Assembly (NCBI GenBank): GCA_958496175.1
Contig: OY292278.1
Location: forward strand, 31,682,001 to 31,746,000
Reading direction: 5' to 3'
Source of the DNA: Sisyra terminalis
Taxonomy: Eukaryota > Arthropoda > Insecta > Neuroptera > Sisyridae
Length of the DNA: 64,000 bases
The position numbers were made by a program, and so were the translations under genes. Under the pieces are notes generated by a model that saw nothing but the letters and a program-made list of their open reading frames with translations, did not search any database and was not told the origin of the DNA. Positions 26,001 to 38,000 of the stretch are shown here, piece by piece. Each line of letters opens with the position of its first letter. The first letter of the stretch is position 1.

Positions 26001-29000
26001 AGTAGGTTTTTTTTTTGATAAGTATTTTATTTACTTCCGAATCACAATCAATTAATGGATAATAATATATATAAGTCTTTGAGATTCAATTAAATTTCTT
26101 TATTACGACGCGTTTCGACAGTTTTAAACTGTCATCATCAGAATAATCTGTATTATTCTGTATTATTACCTGATGATGACAGTTTAAAACTGTCGAAACG
26201 CGTCGTAATAAAGAAATTTAATTGAATCTCAAAGACTTATATATATTATTATCCATTAGTAGGTTTTTACTTTTTATTTATTTACAACTTTTTCTATATT
26301 CGAAATATTTGTGGTTTTCTAGAAGACTGAACCTATCATTTGCAGTGTTGTACTACCAATTGTGGGAATTTCATAAGAGTTACTTAGGTATGCCCGTAGA
26401 TCAGGCACGTCAGCGTGGATCAAAACCACTATGGTCCAATTTTTTTGCAAAAATTCAATTAAAATTCACAGTAAAGATAATAAAATCGGATTTTGTTCCT
26501 TTTAGGGACATCACTATCTGGTAATGCATTTTCTACTTTAATTCGCGAATAAATTGGGCCATAATGGTTCTGATCCATGCTGTCGGTCTTTAGTTTATCA
26601 GAATTAGGAAGCACGTTGGATATTTTTTTCTTGTTTTCTGTTTCCCACGTGTTTGAACTCTTACTTCTAGCGAATTCTACAATTAGCAAGATTTTTCAGT
26701 TCAATATAGTCCATTCCTCTTTTCAATAGGTTCAGAATTTAAATCCTTCCTGTTTACCTTCTAAAACATCCTATATGAAATTTAGAACGGAATTTTATGA
26801 AAATTTACAAAATATGATGGCTCATGTGTACTTTAGCACACCCACAATCTGGCAATGTTGCATTTTCGACTTTGTTTTTAATTTAATTCGCGATTAAATC
26901 GGTCCATAATGAAAATTTAGCCACAAAAGAGAGAATTATACCATACTAGAATTAAATAAACAAAAATATCGCGAATTAAATTAAAAACAAAGTCGAAAAT
27001 GCAACGTTGCCAGATTGTGGGTGTGCTAAAGTACACTTGAGCCAATATGATTTTAGGATATTCATGTACGGAAAAATTATCAAGGCTTATCAAAAATATA
27101 AAAAATAATATTTTCTTAAAATTTTATGGTACATTTGTCAAAAGTTCGCTGAACATCGGTTAAGAACCACTGAGTTAAACAGTTGTCCCCATGTCCCGGG
27201 AATAAAAAAAAGGTCAAGACCGTGAGTCCTGCACTGCTGATATTGTATTGAATGAATACTAAAATGTTGATAATTATTTCTTTGTATTAAAGCCGAAATT
27301 TTGTGATGCGTAGAAAATGTTAGAAATAAATCAATATACTTATAATAAAATGATGAATTCCAAATCAGTAATATTAATATTGGATGAAAATTTCCTTTGA
27401 TGAAATCAATTTATCTTCGTAACTCAATTTATTATTCAAGGATATAAAAATATGTTTTTTAAATTAAGTCTTTTGATGTTTTGTTCATTTAATCTTTGGG
27501 TTTTCCATTTTTATTGTTTGTAATTATTTTAATCATTTTTTAAGAGCCATGTTTTTATTTCAAGTTTGTGGTCATGGTTGGTGCTTATTTTTGCAGACAT
27601 ATATTGCAAAAATCAGTCGTTCAATAAAAACGAATTTCAAAATTTCCTTCTCGTTTCTCATTTTGTAAATGTATTATAGTAAGATAACTATGTATAATAT
27701 ATATGCAATAAAGTGTCTTTGACCTTAATCTGCGAATAATAATTATAAAGTGCAATCTCCAATTGACCCAATTTATGTTTTTTTATCAGCAATGCTTCAA
27801 TATCTTTGAATATTTCGATGTTTTTATGTTGTCGTATTGCTATAGGTAATTTTCCACTAGCAAACATTGTTTTATTGCTAAAATTTATTTAATGACAAAA
27901 TAAATATTTTAATGCATTCGGATCCTACGCTTATTTGAAGACTGGTAAATGTTATTTTTCAATGTTGCATTATAATTTGTAAATAATGTAAAAAACAATA
28001 AAAATATTATACTTACTTATCAGTAAGAAAAAAAAAACAATAACTATTGTCTAATTAAACACATAAATCTGATAAAAAAGACCATAATATATTTTATAGT
28101 TAATTATAATAAGGAGATGATATACTTATGGCATATAGATAAGCCACTAGTTCTTGGGTCGATAACAGGATGTACCTTTGATCAAGTTAAAAATGGTCAA
28201 AATTGTTGAAAAATGATTAAATCTTACACTAATTAAAATATTACGTCAAAGTAATACGTAATTTGTCTTTTGGATAGATATACCTATCTAAACAGTTGAG
28301 TAGATTTCCCATTGCAATCATTAAAGTAGGGGGACCCACTTAATACCGTAGTGGTCATGATAATTGTTTTATATGCCAGTAGTTCTGGATTTGAACCCTT
28401 CAATTACTGAAAATTTTGTTTCCAGAATATCCATAATGACAAATTTTGAAAAGCTATCATACAGGGTTTGAAAATAAATAGTATTTAAGAAAAATAACTT
28501 TTTTTTCTAGAAACTACAGATTTAGTAAAAAAATTGACACTTTAGTTTGTAAATTTAAAATTCACGCTAAAACACTTGAAAGTGTTATGGTTAATTTAAA
28601 TAATGATAGTAGTGTTCGACCGAAACTAGTTTTTACGGTCGAAACCGAAATCGAATTTCAGCATCAGTCTTAGTTTCGGCCGAAACTTCCTTATAAGGTC
28701 ACATTTTCATAGGAAAAAAAACTATGCAAAATTAGTTAGTCTTTTCTTTTAAATTTGATGGGTATTTATTATTAATTAAGTCTCTTAAATTTGAGCTAAC
28801 AATTAACATAACGAATTATATTCGCTTCTTATTTCAAATAAATTATTTTTGCTGATTAATTTGAAAGAAGAAATGCACCGAATATTTCTTGTTAATATTA
28901 GTTACGAATAATATAAAATAATAAAAAAAGTTACAGAACAAAACTACTTTTTACCTAATATGTTTAGGTATATAAAATAGAAAGTATTCTTTCTCATATC

Positions 29001-32000
29001 TCAAAAACAAAATAATTTCTTCTAAACTTTGTTCAGTTTTCTTTCGAACTGGAAAAAATATTAAAGATAATATTAAACATGAACTGTTACATATCTGTAT
29101 TCGTAATTGATGAATCAAATAATAAGTGAAAAATAATCATTTTGTTACATTTTTAACTCACGAATTCAGTTTCGGATTCGGTCGTAGTTTCGGCTTGACC
29201 ACAGCAGAAATCGAAATTAAACCGAAACTTGTTTTTTGGCCGAAACTAGGCCGAAACTGAAAGTTCGGTCGGACACTAGCTGTTACATTAATTATAACTG
29301 CAGGAAACTATAGTATGAATATTTCCACCGAAAAAATCAGACAATGGATAAATCCGAAGAATCCATTAGATGTAACTTGGATGTTTACGTCAAAAGCATT
29401 CAACAGGTGATAAGGTTCAACTACTTAGGGGCAAGTCTTTCTAGTTTTAGAAACTTAAATAACGTAGTAAAGCCACATGAGTTGGAGGCTACCTATTTGA
29501 TCTATTCTGGAAAAACAAAGATATGTCGACAAAAAGTAAAGTAAGAATTTATGAAACTTAAATTAGACCAATATTATCGTCCGGCGCTGAGATAAGAGTT
29601 GATATTTCATCAACTAAAATAATAGTCAGAACAGTGGAAATGAAGATACTAAGAAGCATCAGGGGTGTAACTCTAAGAAACAGGATACGAAGCAACTATT
29701 AGAGAAAAATTAGATATACAGGATACTGTAAGATGGTTTTGATTAAGTCGACGGTACTGGAGGAACTTAGTAGACAAAATGAGTCCATACTGTATTGTAA
29801 AATAGGCTAAAACTCAACTACTCGATACTAGAAAACCATTGGATAGGCTTCCATAACGACAAAGAGACATTTGGTCATCATTATACCAGGAGGCATTGTT
29901 AACTGGACCCAACACACGGCCATAATATTAAGAGGAAGAAGTTTATGTATATATAAATGAGTTAACGTTACTACATGAGAGGGTCCTGATGGATTTGAAC
30001 ACGATTTTTCGTCGATAATATTCAATTGAATCGAATGAAAATGTATGTGTGTGAAACTCTGTGAAAACTCTAATTTATTTTCCGATTTCAAACGCTACGA
30101 TGACCTTACCAAGCTAGGAATCTTTTTTTCGAGCCAGCGAAAAACGCTTAACAACATTCTATTTCTGTTAAAATATTTACCGCATTAAAGTATTTACTTT
30201 TCGATAAATAAATGAGCAACAAAAGTGTTGTTTTTGTGTCACACTTATAAAGAGATTAAAATAAAACAACTCAAAACTTTTATTTGTAAGGAGCAAATAT
30301 TAAAAGAAGCCTTATCGAGACATCAAATACGGTCGTAAATTGTAAAAATAGCTTCAAAACATAATTTGTTGGGATGACTAATTTTTTAACAGTAGTAGAA
30401 GTATTAATTATTAAGTAATTATTTCATAATCAATTGTCCGTGATCTGTATTGATAAGGAAAGTTAAAAGTATGGTTAGTGCTTTGTTTTTAAAAACCTTT
30501 TTAATTTCAAGTTCATTTATTACTTAAAATTCTTTACGCTATTTTTTGCACGTGCATTAGCACTTATAGTACCCTATGTTATAATTTATTTGAAATAGGT
30601 AATAAATAAATCCATAAAAATGTTTTGCTTTTTTTAAAGACATCCATTTTATTGTTAGAGAAAGTTAATATAGTTAGTTTGTATAAACAGAGAAAATATC
30701 AAAGTAGATAAAAATCAAAGAAAATAACTTAAGGGTGTAATTTATCTTTCATTTTATTTATTATTTACGCAGAATGAATAACAAGTAAAGTTACTTGCAA
30801 TTGGTTAATTATCAAGTATCAAATAAACTGATGAGTGATGACCGAATACAGTTAGTGAAAACAGAAGAGTATAAAACTGTAAAAACTTATTAAATTAAAA
30901 TAACCACAAGAAAATCGAAAAAATGAGGATATTAAAGACTTAAAGACCTCATTTAAGTACCGTAATAAATGACAAATAGCTAGAAAAAAAATGGTCTAAT
31001 TTTAATATTTGTAAGTACCATCCCCAAGATAGATAATCCACTAGTAAAATCAAAGAGCTATTACTTAAAAATGTGCCCTAGAAATAAGAATCTTTTATTA
31101 AGAAAAGGGAAGCAAAAACTTCAGAAAAAGTTACTGAAATGTTAAAATGTAGAATGGTTCACTGTACTCAGTGGAATAGTTAACACTTAAGTAATCACAA
31201 AAAATGTTTAGTGAGGTTAAGAAAGTGTTACCGGAAAAGAATTGAAAACAATCAGAAAGACCGAGTTGCAAACAGGGGGGCAAGACGAAATGTTATGGCG
31301 AACTCATATTTTGGGATAAAATAAGTCAAAATCGGATGTCGAAGAAGGAAAAACGAAAAAACTCTAAGGAAAAAAGAATTAAAACCCTGGAAAACTTAAA
31401 AAATAATGAACTATAACTAGCTAGAGATTGATAGTGCTACCAGAATCAGTATAGTTAAAAGAAAATTAGCTTGTAAAGGAAAAAGACACATCAACATAGC
31501 ATATCGTTTAGAACAGTCATTCTTAACCTGAGTTCAATTGAAGTCTAGGGGTTCGGTGAGTCAGTCTCGCGGGTTCGGCGGAGGTCAAGGCACATCCCCG
31601 ACTAATATGAATTATGAATAGAAATATACCTATTTTGAATTGAAAAAAATTCAATTCTCTGTTAAAAATGTAGACGAAATTTGGGCCAACATGTCAGTAA
31701 ATCCCAGAGTTTCTGCTAGTCAACCACTAGGTGTCGCTGTAAAAAATTAGCTTTAACCAAACGTAGTTTTGTACAGCGCCAACTAGCGTTAGTAGCTAAC
31801 AGAAGCTTTAAGATTTATCGACGTGTTAACCCCAAACTTTGTCCACATTTTTAAATAAAAAATTGAACTTCAATATAAATCTTTTTTTCAGACTTTGGTG
31901 AATGAACATATGAAACTATTTAATATCTACATATCTCTGTCGTTATTATTTTTTGCTAATAATTACTACTTTTCCATGTTAGTCGATCGCTGGCAATAGT

Positions 32001-35000
32001 TTTAGAAGCAAGTCACCTGTAGTCATTAAAAATTTGGCCACCCCTGGTTTAGAATAATATTAGGTCCACTTTTGTAGGTAAATTGCAAAATCGAAATTCT
32101 TCTTATTCTGTCTTGTTTGTTTGTCTGTCCGTTTGTTTCATTCATTTTATATAAAGTATGTTTAAATCATATAAATTACACTTGGAAAAAGATGTGTGAA
32201 CCGCTATTGAATGATGTAGAGTGTAGATTAATGACAGGCAAATTTATTCGTCAAAGATCCAAATTTGGCGTTATAATGAAAAAATTTAATTGGAAACCAA
32301 ATCTATTTATTAATTTAGTAAACTTTCATTATAATTTTAGACCTTCATTAAATTACGAGTTCAATGAATTGACTTGATTTCATACTTATTGATAAAAATA
32401 ATACGAAAGTATGAAATCCAATATTCATAAATAATTGTATTCATGGCAATTATTGAACATTTAATGCGAATAATGTTTTTACATCTTCTTGAAAAGTTTG
32501 AGTGTACTTCTGAAAAAAATTCGTATCACTTGGGGTAAAAATCGTTCTATACGCTAACTCACGTTAAAATGGATTTTGTCATGAAACATTCAAACATCAA
32601 CGAAATACCAAAAACTCTATATTTCTAGCGTTTTTTTCTCGAAACTTTGTCTCGCTAAAGTGTTGTGATTATTCCTAGATCTAAGGAGAAATACTTAGCA
32701 AACGGAGGAAACTAGTCCTGACTACCGCTAATCAGATTTGTTCAAAACTGACAGTCTCTCCCGCAATTGCCACCCGAAAATTACCCTCGGCGTGACTTGC
32801 GTGCCTGTATTTGTATAAGAGCCGCATGCGGCTTCGAAGTCGCGCTTTGCCGACCTGTGGTGTAGACCAATGTTTCTCAAAGTAGGTTCCGTGAAATTCG
32901 GGGATGATTTCATGAAAAACTTTTAGGTTCCGCGAGACAAATTGTCGCTTGATTTTAAAATATTCGTAAGATAAACTTCAATATTTTTATAAAAATCCAT
33001 TAAATTATTAATGTTAAACATAACTTTCACATTTCCAATTAACTCATCAAATTGTTTAAATATCTATACTACTAAATACTAATCTAGTTTCTTTAGGTAT
33101 GGCAAAGGTTCCATGATGCGTAAAAACTTTCGTAAGGTTTCCACAAGAAAAAAAGTTTGGGAATCCCGGTGTAGACTATAGAGAAATTACGAAAAAATTA
33201 GTCCACATAAGTATGTGAAGTGTCATTAGATGTGTTCTAAAAATTATAAAAATTTTCAATATATTTTTGTTTTATTTGAATCATAGTTGGTAAAACATGT
33301 GCTTCTAAAATTGTAAGAAATTCATCGCTCTCCATTTAACTAGTAAATCATTCGATGGAAAATTCTGGAAAAAATCAAAAGTAAAGCATTATTATTATTT
33401 TCAATAAAAATTGAATAAATCAGACAATGTTATGAAGTTATTATTAATATATTAATATTTTTTGTAACCCATTCCAGGTTCCATAGAAGTACTATAAAAT
33501 TAGTGTTATTTTAGATACGAAAACATTCGTTTTCAAACATTACTATACATCTAATTCTTTTTTTACACAACAGATACATTCCCAAAAAAATCGTGTAAAA
33601 GAAAATCGTGTAAAAAGAGAATTTGGTGTATAGAAATAAAAAAAAAACCTTGTTAAGCTTTACTTTAGGATTTATTTCATGGATACAAACAATTTGTATT
33701 AAAACAAAATAATTCGTTTAAAAAGAGAGTTTTTCTATCTTTTCAACTCGTGCTAAGTCAAATTCATGTAAAAAAAAGATTGTGTAAAACGATAATTAGG
33801 TGTAATAAGAAATTCTTCACTATCGTAGTCCGGCACACACTTGATCGATTTTTATTTCTCTTGTTCATACTATTTAATACAAATGTACATGCCTGCAGTA
33901 GCGTGGAAAGTGCAGGGGGAGGCATGCCCATGAAAATGGGGCGGCATATTGACATTGATAATTCCATAAAATATTTTACATTGAGAAATAATTAAATAAT
34001 TAAGTATTTAAATTCAAGGTATTTGATTATTTATCAATTTTCTTGAAAATAAGAGGGCGGTGAATTTCATATTGGCTCCAGGTGGCGAAATCACACGCTA
34101 CGCCACCACATACCTGGACTTCAAAAAAAAAATGTTATAAATTAAACTTTAGTCAAAACTAGAAGTTTTCATAGTCCTATGATAGCCGAAAATGAATTAA
34201 AATTATAGTAATCTCTTTGTAAATTTGGTGATTTTTTTTCCTATTTAAAATAATTCTACGTAATTTACAATATTTATATGGTATAATTTTTCGCACGAGT
34301 GATTATTTTTACTTTTGATAATCGTGACAATACTTTTTTTTATTGAAACCAAGAACTCATTTCTTTTAATTAAATATTAAAGGTATTATTTTTTATTGTT
34401 CAATATAAATTTGTTTCTCCATTTATTAAACATTTAATGCTTTTTTAGATAAAAAAAGTTTATAAATTAAACGGTTACTTCTTTTTCAAGCCAGTTAAAA
34501 ATAAAGTTTCATTCCAAGTGTTGTACCTACCTACTGTTGCAATTTCCATTAATTTTCAGTCAACCTGTTGTTATCGGTTTGTGCGTTTAATTTAATATTA
34601 ATTGACTTATCAAAATTATCAGAAACTTTCAAATCCTTATTGGAAACATCAATGAAAGTTCAAGTTGATAAATTTTCGATAACCGCCAATATAAAAAATA
34701 AAAACGTTAATTATTTTATAATATAATATTTGTTTAATTGCTCAATTATTTTCAAGGTAAAAGTTATATATTTTTTCCCATTTTATGCGGACATGATATT
34801 TTCATTGCAAACTCGTCTTCATTTTTCAAGCCTAGATTTACATGATTAGTCAAAGTATTTCCTGTATTTCCAGTTGCTGACAATGTTCATTTATTAATAG
34901 TTAAATTATTGTGCATCTTTTCAATTGAATTGAAAAAATTATCATATTGAATAGGTTTATAATATTGTGAATTGATTTTAATGCTTTAATTTTTTTTAAA

Positions 35001-38000
35001 TTTAAATGAATCCCAGGAAAAGTTTAATATAGGAGCCGTACTTTAATCACCTAACAAGACTTATTACATTTAATTAAAAATATCTTCATTATTTTATAGA
35101 ATTAATTACATCAATTTATTTTTATAAATTTATTATTGTTTTTGTTTTCTTTATTGTTTACTTTCCGGTTTGTTAGCAAAATGAATTGTTAACACAATGG
35201 TGTCTTGCTTAACAAGGATAAGTCGTTACAGAAATACTGTCATATATAGTTTATGTATCAGTTTATAGAAAAACGGACCTAAACTAGTAAATTAAAGTAA
35301 AAATTAAATTTTTAGGATCAAATTAGTGTAACTCATCACATTGTAGTTACGGAGTAATTCAATACTACTTGATGACCACTGAGGAAGATTGCTTGGCAAT
35401 TAAAATACGGATCTGGGCTGAACATCAAAATACATTTGTTTATGCTTTTGTTGAGATTTTTGTTCATAGTTTACTTTTGTAAGTTATATTACATAAATAA
35501 GACCACAATATATTTTATTTATTGTATTATATAAATACTATTTTTTTTGTTTATTGCTGAAACCCAAAAAAAAAATAATGATTTTATTACCTTCAAAGAT
35601 ATGCACTTTAAAAATTGAAGTTGGAAGCATTTAAAAATATTTTTTTTTGGGATTTTTGCTTTAAAGCTTTAAGGAAAGCTTTTTTTTAAATTACTACTTT
35701 TCAAAAGTTAATTCTGTTCTTTTCCATACACTAGTTGGCTAGTAGCTAAATTTTCAATTTTCAATCAACAAATTGGATGAATTGAATGAAAAGAAAACGA
35801 TTAAGTAAACTTTTCTTTTTGTATTTAAAATCTTGAAATTTAATTTTCTGGACAGATTGAGGCTTCAATATTAATTTTCTGTTTTTTTACGCATAAATCT
35901 TGACAATCAAAATTGTCGTGGACAATCAAAAATGTTGTGGAAAGTATTCAGTGTTTAAAAACATCGATATTTCTAAGGGATGTATCGATAAACATCGATG
36001 TAGCGTTTCGATATTTTACATCGAATGAAAACATCGATGTATTTTTCATGTGGACACTCCTATCATATCCTTAATATAGCTCTTTAATAGATAAAAATGT
36101 ATCTACATATTAGACAAATCTTGCACATTTATCCATGATATATCACTATTCTTAGGTGATAGTACACATGCTCTGTCAATCTTCTGGCTAAAATTTTATC
36201 TGGAAGATAAATGTCACCATCTAGATATGACAATACCGACTCTAAGACGTATATCGTCAGGCTAAAGTGTTAATTTTCTAAGTCCATTTTTAATGATTTT
36301 TTTTATTGTTCCATTAAGAAGGGAATTCAAACTGATAACCCACTTTAAGTATAGAAATTTCAAAATATAAAATAAAATGAAAACCGGATGTCTGAACTAA
36401 CTTAAGTAGCTTACATATACTTTTTTCACTGAAAAAATTGTTAAAATGGACTTAGCAGATTAACACTTGAAGCCGACGATATGTCTCATCAATTAATTTC
36501 ATTGAAAAATGGCCTCAAAATATAAAATTTTAAAACTAATTCAATGATATGCGACATAATTATGTAGAAATGAAACTTTTGACTTATTCCTTTTAGAACA
36601 GTCAAATCTGGCAACGTTTCATTTTCAACTTTGTTTTTAATTTAATACGCGAATAAATCGACCCGTAATGAAAATATAGCCACAAAAGAGAAAAAATGAT
36701 ACCATATTAGAATTGAATTAACAAAAAAATCGCGATAGAATGAAAAGCTCAGGTCCCTTTTAGATTGGTTAATATCTGGCAACGTTGCATTTTCTACTAT
36801 GTTTTTATTCTATTCGTAATTTTTTTGATAATTCAATTCATATTTGGTATAATTTTCTTTATTGTGGCTAAATTTTCATTAAGGGCCGATTTATTCGCGA
36901 ATCAAATTAAAAACAATGTAGAAAAATCAACGTTGCCAGATTTGACTGTTTTAAGGGTGGATCACCGTCAGAAAAAAAATCGATTTTTTTTTTCCATAAA
37001 TGTCTTCTTATAATATTCAAGAATAACGTGTTAAAAGGATTGGAATAGCTGACTAATGTATTTTCACTGATAAAAATTAAATAAATTGATCATAACATAA
37101 AAAAATATCTTAAAAAACTTTAAATGCGTTTTTCTCGAAATCAACTTTTTAAAACTGGGAGACAAGATTTCTCAGAAACTATCGGACGGATTGACTTGAA
37201 ACTGGAGAGTGTTATAGTTCAACACGTCTTCTTGGTACTGAACCTCTGAAATTGGCCAAACCTCCTCCCCTCAAAGTGGGAGAGGGGGAAAGGTCCAAAA
37301 AAAGGTCGTTTTTTTTAACTTTTTTTTCAAAGTCGCGCCATTTTGTGAATTTTCAACTTTTTTCGGATTTTCGAGGTTCAGTACCAAGAAGACGCATTAC
37401 CAAAACCTACATTTTTTGGAAAATCATGATCCGACTTCCAGTTTCCGAGAAAACTTGTCTCCCGTTTGCCTCCTCATTTTTGAGGACCCTTTTTCAAAGC
37501 GCTGTAAAAGGGGGAGGGAGGACATATTGGGGCAAATAAAAAAAAATAGTTCAAAACTTCAACTTTTACATGCCGAAGACCGTTTTTTAATATTTCTAAA
37601 AAAAAAAATGGCAGTAGTTTTAAAAAAGTCATTTTTTTTTTACGTTTTGACGGTGATCCACCCTTAAAAGGGATTTGAGCCAAACTTTTTTTTAGATCTT
37701 TCATACACAAGTATACGGAATACTTTCCCTTAACTTGTTTTTTATATTGGTATTTTATATCCTTTTTTAAGTGGTACAATGGGTTGTGCAAATTATCAAA
37801 TTTCATCAAAATTTGTTCAGTCGTTTTTCAGTTAAACGAAGTCGTACATACAAAACACTTGTAAAAATTGATGAAACAAATATTTATCCACAAACTGAAT
37901 CAAAAACAAACCGCGGTCGCGTACTTTTCCGCACGTTTCTCAGAAATAAACGGTTTAATCAACGCAAAAATATGTGTAAAATCAAACTTTCACTACATGC

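Noticed and set aside
28330..28425. tRNA-like stretch with GTAGTGGTCAT and GGATTTGAACCC
   Set aside because: No cloverleaf pairing found by eye and it does not match the SINE family body. At most a very old tRNA-derived fragment.
33540..33810. Repeated CGTGTAAAA words suggesting a tandem array
   Set aside because: Spacing is irregular, only four or five words occur, and no unit length can be defined.
33890..34115. Possible transposon with AGTAGCGTG / CACGCTACG ends
   Set aside because: The inverted match is only about nine bases and I found no flanking duplication. Not enough to call an element.
37252..37809. Several overlapping frames of 80-111 codons on both strands
   Set aside because: They lie in the TTAA-flanked element and its T/A-rich inverted blocks, consist of K/F-rich low complexity, and resemble no transposase.
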